A DNA stretch of 7,859 bases, taken from positions 1 through 7,859 of the forward strand of contig JBGVMW010000256.1 in NCBI GenBank assembly GCA_045125095.1, given 5' to 3'. This stretch comes from JBGVMW01 sp045125095. Its GTDB lineage: Bacteria; Bacillota; Clostridia; Lachnospirales; Lachnospiraceae. Positions 1-5,779 of the stretch are shown here, piece after piece. The position numbers and the translations under genes are program-made. Positions within the stretch are counted from its first letter, which is position 1; each line of letters begins with the position of its first letter. Under the pieces are notes generated by a model. That model did not search any database. It was not told where the DNA came from and was given only the letters and a program-made list of their open reading frames with translations.

Positions 1-389
1 GGATATAGCCAAGACCAAGGGTGTCCTTTTCATGGTAATAACCGTGATTAACGCGAGGGGAATCTGAAGGAAGGTGGAGGCAAATCTCTGGTCTGACGAA
101 CAGAAATCACATCAGGCTATAGTTAAGGATAAGGTTGCCAAACAAACCGAAGTCCAATAACTGCTCGGAATTAACTATAGTAAATGTGGCAGATATATGG
201 AGAGAAAGAAACGTGTGGTACCAAGGGAGGTCTCGTCAGCGGAGGAAACAGAGTATGAAATCCGTGAGTAACAACGAATGGCGAGAAGTCAGCAGAGGTC
301 ATAGTACCATAACGGTTGCCCTAAAGGACTAGGCAACAAGTTGCCGTCGCAACGTTATGGGAAGGACTGAACTTTAGGAGGCACAAGCA
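1..389 (+). ncRNA. Group II intron RNA, internal 5' part (domain I to domain IV), truncated by window edge
   Basis: This is the structured RNA leader of a bacterial group II intron, upstream of its reverse transcriptase. The stretch has no credible gene although it is nearly 400 nt long. TATAGCC at 4-10 can pair with GGCTATA at 115-121, closing a domain-I-type stem. CCATAACGGTTG (307-318) pairs with CAACGTTATGG (350-360), with one bulged G. Inside it GTTGCC (315-320) pairs with GGCAAC (332-337). That nested stem sits just before the reverse transcriptase start, where domain IV and the maturase binding site lie in this family. The intron 5' end is outside the window, and its 3' domains V and VI are not seen. 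The call rests on hairpins, position and the linked reverse transcriptase; domain limits are inferred. Confidence 0.8.
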
Positions 390-1247
390 ATGAATGTAAC
401 TGAAAGTAGATTTAAGAACAGACAACTTCATATGGAAGACTATGTGCAAATGGTATCTGCGGAACAGAAAGAGTATGCAGAAGTGTTCGACTACTCTAAG
501 ATTACTGAAAAGAGCGGTGTCATCACAGATTATTGGACGAACAATCTTTTGGAACTGATTTTACGAAAAGACAACCTTAACAAGGCATATAAACAAGTAA
601 AATCAAACAAGGGGAGTGGTGGAATTGATGGAATGCAGGTGGATGAACTTCTGCCCTACCTAAGAGAAAATCAGGAAACCCTAATCCAAGAGTTAAGGGA
701 TGGCAAATATAAGCCAAACCCCGTTCGAAGGGTAGAAATACCCAAAGAAACAAAAGGCGAGTTTAGAAAGCTTGGAGTCCCTACAGTAGTTGACCGAGTA
801 ATACAACAGGCAATTACACAGGAGCTTACACCAATCTATGAGGAGCAATTCTCAAATAATAGCTTTGGTTTTCGCCCGAAACGAGGAGCACATGATGCTC
901 TCAGACAATGCCAAAAGAACGTAAATGATGGCTATGTATATGTGGTGGATATGGATTTGGAAAAGTTCTTTGACACGGTATGCCAAAGTAAACTGGTTGA
1001 GGTATTGTCACGAACCATCAAGGATGGCAGAGTTGTTTCACTGATTCACAGATACCTAAATGCAGGAGTAATAGCAACCGGGATGTTTGAACGTACAGAA
1101 ATAGGAATGCCCCAAGGTGGTCCGCTTAGTCCGTTACTTAGCAATATTATGCTGAACGAGTTGGATAAGGAACTGGAACGAAGAGGACATAGATTTGTCC
1201 GTTATGCAGATGACTGTGCGCCACGAAGGCGTGTCCAAGTAGCGTAG
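390..1247 (+). pseudogene. ltrA: Group II intron reverse transcriptase/maturase (LtrA-like), truncated after YADD
   Basis: This is the intron-encoded protein that splices and reverse-transcribes its own group II intron. The ATG at 390 follows TAGGAGG (375-381) at 8 nt. Visible reverse transcriptase blocks are the N-terminal LNKAYKQVKSNKGSGGIDG region (residues 63-81), RKLGVPTVVDRVIQQAI (126-142), SFGFRPKRGAHDAL (158-171), VVDMDLEKFFD with the first catalytic Asp (185-195), GMPQGGPLSPLLSN (239-252) and RYADD (271-275). Homology stops at base 1215, inside the codon for residue 276. The last nine residues to the stop at 1247 are read from the inserted intron 2. The rest of the RT domain, the thumb, the maturase domain X and any DNA-binding or endonuclease region are missing, so the protein is about 60% of the usual length and almost certainly inactive. 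Whether it was once restored by splicing of intron 2 is open. Confidence 0.9.
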
Positions 1248-1311
1248 CTACTTGAAGACAGCTATGCTGTACAGATGATGGCGGTGGACCCGCCGAAATC
1301 GCCATACGAAG
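1216..1311 (+). ncRNA. 5' end of a second group II intron, inserted in the reverse transcriptase gene and truncated by an IS
   Basis: Reverse transcriptase homology ends at 1215. The next bases, GTGCG, match the group II intron 5' consensus GUGYG. Small hairpins follow in the order known from the Ll.LtrB intron: GCC/GGC (1220-1230 region), AAGTAGC/GCTACTT, ACAGC/GCTGT, and GGCGG/CCGCC. These look like the start of domain I. Only about 96 nt survive before the left end of the IS1182 element. The rest of the intron, including its exon-binding sites, any maturase gene and domains V and VI, is absent from the window. Whether it is the same lineage as the host intron cannot be decided, because the host intron's own 5' end lies upstream. 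Confidence 0.7.
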
Positions 1312-1326
1312 CCACTGAAAAAGTAG
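1312..1326 (+). repeat. Left terminal inverted repeat of the IS1182 element
   Basis: CCACTGAAAAAGTAG matches the reverse complement of 2950-2964 at 14 of 15 positions. It lies 55 nt before the transposase start, as expected for an IS terminal repeat. Confidence 0.8.
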
Positions 1327-1338
1327 ATAATTCCACGT

Positions 1339-1367
1339 GTATTTGGTAAAATAGATTTATCAAATAC
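1339..1367. repeat. Leader hairpin upstream of the transposase
   Basis: GTATTTGGTAAA (1339-1350) and TTTATCAAATAC (1356-1367) form a 12-bp stem with one G-T pair and a 5-nt loop. It ends exactly where the transposase Shine-Dalgarno (AGGTGG, 1368-1373) begins. A stem here could limit translation from transcripts that enter from outside the element, as is known for other insertion sequences. That role is inferred. Confidence 0.5.
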
Positions 1368-1381
1368 AGGTGGTGTTTTTT

Positions 1382-2842
1382 ATGTTAGAGATGCAGCAAA
1401 AATTAATGTTAAGTTCCTACATGGATCTATACGATTTAATCATTCCAAAAGATAATCTGCTCCGTCAAATCAAGGAACTGGTTGATTTTGATTTTATATA
1501 TGAAGAACTGGTTGATAAATATTGTCTTGATAATGGACGAAATGCCATTTCACCAATTCGTATGTTTAAATATCTTCTTTTAAAGACGATTTATAACTTA
1601 TCGGATATCGATGTTGTGGAACGTTCCAAATACGATATGTCTTTTAAATTTTTTCTTGACATGACACCAGAAGAAGCAGTGATTAATCCAAGTTCCTTAA
1701 CAAAATTTCGCAAACTGCGTTTAAAAGACACAAATCTTTTGGATATGTTGATTTCCAAAACTGTTGAAATTGCGATAGAAAAGGAAATCATAAAATCAAA
1801 ATCCATCATTGTGGATGCCACACATACAAAATCCCGCTACAATTCCAAAACACCTCAACAGGCATTGCAGGAACATTCGAAAGCGCTTCGTCGTGCCGTA
1901 TATGAAACAGATGAAAGCATGAAGGAACAGTTTCCAGAAAAAAATACGGAAACTTCATTGGAAAAAGAAATTGAATACTGTAAACAGCTTATGGATGTTA
2001 TCAAGCAGAATGACATTGTCAGTCATTATCCAAAAGTAGCGGAAAAATTAAATTTATTGGAAGAAACAATAGCAGATGATTTGGAACATTTAAAAACCTC
2101 AATAGATGAAGATGCGAAAACGGGACATAAAACGGCAGACAGCTCTTTTTTTGGATACAAAACACACCTGGCAATGACAGAAGAACGCATTATTACAGCA
2201 GCAACCATAACAAGTGGAGAAAAACCAGACGGAAAAGAACTGACTTTGTTAGTCCGAAAAAGCAGAGATGCCGGAATGGATGTAAAAACAGTAATTGGAG
2301 ATAAGGCTTATTCAGGAAAAGATAATATAGAAGCAGCACAAAATGATGGTTATGAATTAATATCCAGATTAAACAGTGTTGTAACGCAGGGAACACGTAC
2401 AAAAGAAGAGGAATTTATATTCAATAAAGATGCTGGAATGTACCAATGTAAGGCAGGGCATTTGGCAGTCCGTAAATATTTAGATAAACGGAAAAGTGAA
2501 AAAACAAACCAAAACCCAAGAATGAAGTATTTTTTTGACGTGGAAAAATGTAAGTGCTGTCCTTACAGAGAAGGCTGTTATAAAGAAGGGAGCAAAATAA
2601 AAAGTTATTCGGAAACATTAATTTGCGATACACACAGTGAGCAGGCAAAATTTCAAGAAACAGAATACTTTAAAGAAAAGGCAAAAGAACGATATAAAAT
2701 CGAAGCCAAAAACAGCGAATTAAAACACAGACATGGTTATGACGTTGCGTCATCATCAGGTCTTATTGGCATGGAAATGCAAGGAGCGATGACAATATTT
2801 GCGGTAAATTTGAAACGGATTATTAAACTTATGAATGCATAA
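1382..2842 (+). CDS. IS1182-family DDE transposase
   Basis: This transposase cuts and rejoins the ends of its insertion sequence. It is 486 aa from ATG 1382, preceded by AGGTGG (1368-1373) at 8 nt; the upstream GTG at 1370 lies inside that ribosome site and is less likely. The N-terminal part (about 1-130) has the DUF772-like helical region with NAISPIRMFKYLLLK. Likely catalytic acids are D145 in IIVDATHTKSRYN, D307 in VIGDKAYSG and E441 in RYKIEAKNSELKHRHGYD. A Cys cluster lies between the second and third acids: C356 in CKAGH, then CKCCPYREGC (390-399), typical of IS1182/DDE_Tnp_1_6 proteins. The C-terminus has the usual QGAMTIFAVNLKRI helix. Length and motifs are complete, so it is probably active. 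Only one reading frame is needed, with no frameshift. Confidence 0.93.
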   Translation: MLEMQQKLMLSSYMDLYDLIIPKDNLLRQIKELVDFDFIYEELVDKYCLDNGRNAISPIRMFKYLLLKTIYNLSDIDVVERSKYDMSFKFFLDMTPEEAVINPSSLTKFRKLRLKDTNLLDMLISKTVEIAIEKEIIKSKSIIVDATHTKSRYNSKTPQQALQEHSKALRRAVYETDESMKEQFPEKNTETSLEKEIEYCKQLMDVIKQNDIVSHYPKVAEKLNLLEETIADDLEHLKTSIDEDAKTGHKTADSSFFGYKTHLAMTEERIITAATITSGEKPDGKELTLLVRKSRDAGMDVKTVIGDKAYSGKDNIEAAQNDGYELISRLNSVVTQGTRTKEEEFIFNKDAGMYQCKAGHLAVRKYLDKRKSEKTNQNPRMKYFFDVEKCKCCPYREGCYKEGSKIKSYSETLICDTHSEQAKFQETEYFKEKAKERYKIEAKNSELKHRHGYDVASSSGLIGMEMQGAMTIFAVNLKRIIKLMNA

Positions 2843-2878
2843 TTAAGGATTAAAAAGAGAAAAACTTTATAGCGTATA

Positions 2879-2927
2879 AAAAATAACCACACCGACTAAT
2901 TTAGTTTAGTACAATGTGGTTATTTTT
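2879..2927. terminator. Rho-independent terminator at the 3' end of the IS
   Basis: AAAAATAACCACA (2879-2891) pairs perfectly with TGTGGTTATTTTT (2915-2927), 13 bp, and an inner ACTAA/TTAGT stem lies in the loop. T-runs follow in both directions, so it may work on both strands. It lies 37 nt after the transposase stop and inside the element, and would shield the downstream permease remnant from IS transcription. Confidence 0.75.
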
Positions 2928-2949
2928 GTGGTTAAGATTTATAAAAATG

Positions 2950-2964
2950 CTACTTTTTCAGCGG
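2950..2964 (-). repeat. Right terminal inverted repeat of the IS1182 element
   Basis: CTACTTTTTCAGCGG is the reverse complement of the left repeat with one mismatch. Permease homology starts directly after it. Confidence 0.8.
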
Positions 2965-3363
2965 TCTCTTTTCGGAATGGGAGGTTATCTGTTCTATGCA
3001 TTCCTTTACGGAGCAATGGGAGCACTTGTCAGCAAAACAGAAGATGTCAGCAAGAGTTCCAGTGGATTAATGACAGTCATTATGGTAGTATATTTCTTCT
3101 CATTATTCCAGCTTACAAACGTGGATGGACCAATTATTAAAGTATTATCCTTCCTGCCATTCAGTTCCTACAGCACTATGTTTGCACGAATCGCAATGGG
3201 AACAGTAGCACCTTGGGAAATTGTATTATCTGCAATTATTTTAATCGCATCTATTTTCGGAGCAGGTGTGCTTGGTGCAAAATTATACCGTATGGGAACC
3301 TTACGTTATGGTAATCCAATTAAGCTTAGCACAGCTTTAAAGGCTATTAGAAAATCAGAATAA
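2965..3363 (+). pseudogene. ABC-2 type transporter permease, C-terminal remnant
   Basis: This is the membrane subunit of an ABC exporter, with only about 132 C-terminal residues left. Reading begins at SLFGMGGYLFYAFLYGAMGAL, directly after the IS end. The signature GALVSKTEDVSKSSSG follows a first membrane helix. Two further hydrophobic stretches are LMTVIMVVYFFSLFQL and IVLSAIILIASIFGAGVLGA. The tail KLYRMGTLRYGNPIKL is typical of NatB/YhaP-like ABC-2 permeases, which normally run to around 400 residues. An ATG at 2914 is in frame, but it lies in the IS terminator loop and its first 16 codons come from the IS. No ribosome site or start for the remnant is seen. The N-terminal half and the partner ATPase are not in the window, though they could lie upstream of the intron. 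Confidence 0.85.
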
Positions 3364-3382
3364 TTTTAGAGAAATAGATAGT

Positions 3383-3422
3383 AAAAGGATGAAATGCATA
3401 GTTGTCATTTCATCCTTTTTTT
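3383..3422 (+). terminator. Rho-independent terminator after the permease remnant
   Basis: AAAAGGATGAAATG (3383-3396) pairs perfectly with CATTTCATCCTTTT (3406-3419), with a 9-nt loop and seven T's in total. It begins 20 nt after the permease stop and isolates bsh from upstream transcription. Confidence 0.92.
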
Positions 3423-3560
3423 AAGAAATGATAGAATGCAAAACAAAGTGAAACAGTAGGAGAAATGGCGTTATCTTTTACCCTCATAAGATTAAGACAT
3501 TTAAAAAGGGAAATACTGATGATAAAAAGAACGATTGTCTGTAATATATATGGGGGTATT

Positions 3561-4502
3561 ATGTGCACAGCGATATCATATAAAAGCAAAGATGTGTATT
3601 TTGGGAGAAATTTAGATTTAGAAAGAAGCTACAACGAAAGGGTTGTGATTACTCCGCGTAATTATAGCTTTGTGATGAGAAATGCGAAAAATATGGAAGT
3701 TCACTATGCCATGATTGGTATGGCTGCCGTTGTGAACAATTATCCGTTGTATTATGAAGCAACAAACGAAAAGGGTGTGAGTATGGCGGGATTGAATTTT
3801 CCGGAAAACGCCTTTTACTTTGAATGTGTAGAGAACAAAGATAATATTGCACCATTTGAATTTATTCCCTGGATTTTAGGACAGTGTTCTTGCATAGAAG
3901 AAGTAAAGCAGTTACTAGCGAAAATCAATTTGGCAAACATTCCTTTTAGTGAGGAGCTGCCATTGTCTCCATTACATTGGATGATTAGCGATAAAGAGAA
4001 AAGTATTGTGGTAGAAAGTGTAAAAGAAGGGTTTCAAATATACGACAATCCATTTGAGGTTTTGACAAATAACCCGACGTTTGATTATCACAGGATAAAT
4101 TTGAGCAATTACATGGGACTAAGTGTAGGGCCGTTAAATACACAATTTTGCGAAACACTTCCGTTGCATAATTACAGTCTTGGCATGGGTGCAATGGGAT
4201 TGCCGGGAGATTTTTCAAGTGCCTCAAGATTTGTACGAGCTTTTTTTGTAAAAGAAAATTCTGTATCGGATGAAAATGAAAAATCTTGTGTAAACCAGTT
4301 TTTTCATATTTTAGGGTCAGTCGCCATGCCGAAGGGATGTGTGTGGACAAAGAACGGCTACGAATATACACGTTATACGAGTTGCTGCAATGTGAATAAA
4401 GGAATCTATTATTATTCTACCTATGACAATTATGAAATCACTGCGGTCGCTATGCATGATGTGGATTTGGAACAATCAAACCTATATACATTTGAGATAT
4501 AG
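3561..4502 (+). CDS. bsh: Bile salt hydrolase (choloylglycine hydrolase family)
   Basis: This is an Ntn-hydrolase that removes glycine or taurine from conjugated bile acids. It is usually cytoplasmic and made by gut bacteria. The frame is open from 3465, but ATG 3561 is chosen because it places Cys at position 2, where removal of Met exposes the nucleophile. GGGGG (3552-3556) supplies the ribosome site at 4 nt. The product is 313 aa, close to the family's usual 315-330. Expected active-site residues are present: C2, R16 and D19 in FGRNLD, N79 in AGLNFP, N170 in LTNNPTF, and R223 in ASRF. The GLPGDFSSASRFVRA block and YTSCCNVNKGIYYYSTY near the end also match. The loop before GLPGD reads YSLGMGAM, so Ser-Leu-Gly (206-208) stands where many lactobacilli have Ser-Arg-Gly. 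Penicillin V acylase is the main alternative. The gene is monocistronic, with terminators on both sides, and no clear promoter was identified. Confidence 0.9.
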   Translation: MCTAISYKSKDVYFGRNLDLERSYNERVVITPRNYSFVMRNAKNMEVHYAMIGMAAVVNNYPLYYEATNEKGVSMAGLNFPENAFYFECVENKDNIAPFEFIPWILGQCSCIEEVKQLLAKINLANIPFSEELPLSPLHWMISDKEKSIVVESVKEGFQIYDNPFEVLTNNPTFDYHRINLSNYMGLSVGPLNTQFCETLPLHNYSLGMGAMGLPGDFSSASRFVRAFFVKENSVSDENEKSCVNQFFHILGSVAMPKGCVWTKNGYEYTRYTSCCNVNKGIYYYSTYDNYEITAVAMHDVDLEQSNLYTFEI

Positions 4503-4590
4503 AAAATATATGATGGAAATTTTGATTAAACACTAATTTTTATATAAAAACTGAAATGTATTTTTAGGTGTATGTAAAGTAAGCATTATG

Positions 4591-4638
4591 AGGCATATGT
4601 AGATATTTATCAAGTGATGGGGCTACATATGCTTTTTT
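4591..4638 (+). terminator. Rho-independent terminator after bsh
   Basis: AGGCATATGTAG (4591-4602) pairs with CTACATATGCTT (4623-4634), with one G-T pair and a 20-nt loop. A run of six T's starts at 4633. It separates bsh from the padR transcription unit. Confidence 0.85.
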
Positions 4639-4721
4639 GTATGCAAATAAGAGTAAGGCAAGATTTGAAGTAACGGATGGTGTTGTACAATAAAAAGTCA
4701 GTGACCAAGGAAGTATTTTTG

Positions 4722-4750
4722 TTGACATAAAGTGTGCTGTAGTATAATAT
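4722..4750 (+). promoter_or_regulatory. Sigma-A-type promoter of padR
   Basis: A consensus -35 TTGACA is at 4722-4727. A consensus -10 TATAAT is at 4743-4748 with a short 15-nt spacer; TAATAT at 4745-4750 would give the standard 17-nt spacing. padR starts 57-59 nt downstream. This is the strongest promoter-like match in the window. Confidence 0.75.
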
Positions 4751-4765
4751 ATCTACAAGATATAT
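4747..4765. promoter_or_regulatory. Palindromic operator overlapping the padR -10 box
   Basis: ATATATCT (4747-4754), centre ACA, and AGATATAT (4758-4765) form a perfect 8-bp inverted repeat overlapping the -10 region. This is a suitable place for a dimeric repressor to block RNA polymerase. PadR proteins commonly bind AT-rich dyads at their own promoters; assignment to this PadR is inferred. Confidence 0.55.
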
Positions 4766-4769
4766 CGAA

Positions 4770-4796
4770 CAGATATGTTGCGTTATTCTATATCTG
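4770..4796. promoter_or_regulatory. Second inverted pair of AGATAT half-sites in the padR leader
   Basis: CAGATAT (4770-4776) and ATATCTG (4790-4796) form a 7-bp inverted repeat with a 13-nt spacer. It shares its half-site with the operator over the -10 box. A further AGATAT lies at 4803-4808, overlapping the padR start codon. The pair may be an auxiliary operator or an RNA stem just before the ribosome site. Confidence 0.4.
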
Positions 4797-4806
4797 GGAG
4801 AGAGAT

Positions 4807-5349
4807 ATGTTTGAAGATATTATTTTAGGAATTATTTTAGAGAAAGATTTGACAGGATATGATATTAAAAAGATTATTGAGAATAGCGTTGGTGTTTTTT
4901 ATCGGGCTAGTTATGGAAGCTTATATCCGGCACTAAAGCGTATGGAAACAAAAGGTTATGTCGTAAGCTACGAGGAATGCCAAGGAGGAAGAAAAAAAAT
5001 ATTCTATCATATTACAGATTCTGGGAAACAGTGTTTTTTTGATTGGCTGACAACGCTTATGGAGGTACTGGCGGGAACGAAGTCGAACCTTTCAAAAGTG
5101 TATTTTTGGGGTCATCTGCCGGCAGAAGAAAGAGCAAAGCAGCTTCAAATATATGAAAAACGAAGTCAAAAATATTTAGAGGAGCTTGAAGAATTGGAAG
5201 CTCATCTTAGACAAGTAGAGAATACGGAAGAATTTTATTATAAAATGTCTACACTTTATTATGGGATTAGTGTAACAAAGAAGACAATAGAGTGGTGCAG
5301 ACATATTAGAGAGCAAAAAGATTTAATATATTTTGTAGAAGAACAGTGA
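4807..5349 (+). CDS. PadR family transcriptional regulator
   Basis: This is a winged-helix repressor, probably controlling its own operon in response to an unknown ligand. ATG 4807 is preceded by GGGAG (4796-4800) at 6 nt and starts MFEDIILGIIL, the usual PadR beginning; the frame is open further upstream but crosses the promoter. The product is 180 aa, typical for the subgroup with a C-terminal helical (Vir-like) dimerisation domain. The winged helix spans about 5-85, with LTGYDIKKII, the recognition helix region ASYGSLYPALKRMETKGYV, and the wing GGRKKIFYHITDSGK. The C-terminal part is Glu/Leu-rich and probably forms a coiled coil around EKRSQKYLEELEELEAHLRQ. It is first in the unit; its TGA overlaps the next gene's Shine-Dalgarno, so translation of the two is probably coupled. 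Confidence 0.9.
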   Translation: MFEDIILGIILEKDLTGYDIKKIIENSVGVFYRASYGSLYPALKRMETKGYVVSYEECQGGRKKIFYHITDSGKQCFFDWLTTLMEVLAGTKSNLSKVYFWGHLPAEERAKQLQIYEKRSQKYLEELEELEAHLRQVENTEEFYYKMSTLYYGISVTKKTIEWCRHIREQKDLIYFVEEQ

Positions 5350-5360
5350 GGAAATAAAGG

Positions 5361-5756
5361 ATGATGACAAAATCACCGAGTGGAGCATTAAGTCCATACT
5401 ATTATAAAGGAGGATACTTTCATGGAATTCACTATGGAAGTTATTTTGATGATGCAGAAGCTTTATTTATCATGATGGAAAAAGAGGAACAATTCATTTT
5501 GAAATCACCAAACAGACGTAGAATTATGATGGATTTGTATGAAACAGAGATAACAAACGAGGTATTATTGCGCTTGCTACAGCATATCGAACATTTGCGT
5601 CCGCGTATATTGAAATTGGCTTTTTCCGCTGACAAGACTACTTTAAGAAGAATTAAAAAAGCGATTCAGAGTGAAGTGTGTTTGCAATCAGTATGCTGTT
5701 ATTTTTCAACAGATATGGAAGATGCTAAGACATGGTTAGTAAGTGAACAGGGCTAA
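5361..5756 (+). CDS. Uncharacterised protein, weakly STAS/SpoIIAA-like
   Basis: The product is 131 aa. The ATG at 5361 follows GAGGA (5348-5352) at 8 nt; a second ATG at 5364 is possible. It starts 11 nt after padR ends and 23 nt before the next gene, so it is probably in the same operon. The N-terminus (11-29) is rich in Tyr, Phe, Gly and His. The remainder alternates strands and helices: RRRIMMDLYETEI, NEVLLRLLQHIEHLRP, RILKLAFSADKTTLRRIKK, and a final YFSTDMEDAKTWLV. The final segment resembles the end of SpoIIAA-like/STAS folds (F-T-D-x-x-x-A-x-x-W-L). No catalytic motif, signal peptide or membrane helix is seen. The fold suggestion is pattern-based and weak, and the function is unknown. 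Confidence 0.7.
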   Translation: MMTKSPSGALSPYYYKGGYFHGIHYGSYFDDAEALFIMMEKEEQFILKSPNRRRIMMDLYETEITNEVLLRLLQHIEHLRPRILKLAFSADKTTLRRIKKAIQSEVCLQSVCCYFSTDMEDAKTWLVSEQG

Positions 5757-5779
5757 AAATATTGGTTGAGGTGAAGGAT

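Larger units (their letters stand above)
1312..2964 (+). mobile_element. IS1182-family insertion sequence, complete
   Basis: The element is about 1.65 kb, bounded by imperfect inverted repeats: CCACTGAAAAAGTAG at 1312-1326 and CTACTTTTTCAGCGG at 2950-2964. Their inner 12 bp are perfect and there is one mismatch in 15. It carries one transposase gene (1382-2842), a leader hairpin and a terminator hairpin. The left flank is a group II intron and the right flank an ABC permease gene. No matching target duplication is visible (left flank ends GAAG, right flank starts TCTC), so this is not a simple insertion product as it stands. The exact outer ends may be off by a few bases. Confidence 0.85.

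Noticed and set aside
297..302. GGTCAT in intron 1 can pair with ATGACT at the insertion site of intron 2, suggesting an EBS1-IBS1 match
   Set aside because: It lies in the GTCAGCAGAGGTCATAGTA stretch near domain IV, a region I recall as conserved among related introns and not in the domain I loop that holds EBS1. A 6-nt match with a wobble pair is also expected by chance.
135..332. 65-codon open frame inside the intron leader
   Set aside because: It lies across group II intron RNA stems, has no ribosome site and no recognisable protein character.
1591..2648. Several minus-strand frames of 60-76 codons across the transposase gene
   Set aside because: They are antisense shadows of a well-supported gene with no motifs or ribosome sites of their own.
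2914..2964. ATG at 2914 as a genuine permease start
   Set aside because: It lies inside the IS terminator and right end, there is no ribosome site, and permease-like residues begin only after the inverted repeat.
3465..3560. N-terminal extension of the bile salt hydrolase from ATG 3465
   Set aside because: It would bury the Cys nucleophile. AGGAG is only 2 nt from that ATG, whereas ATG 3561 has a ribosome site and gives the canonical Met-Cys start.
3985..4371. 128-codon minus-strand frame across bsh
   Set aside because: It lies entirely within the catalytic bsh gene, is His/Leu/Ser-rich as expected for an antisense frame, and has no start signals.
4732..4806. Upstream start for padR
   Set aside because: The extension runs over the promoter -10 and the operator dyads. 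ATG 4807 has a good Shine-Dalgarno and the family-typical N-terminus.
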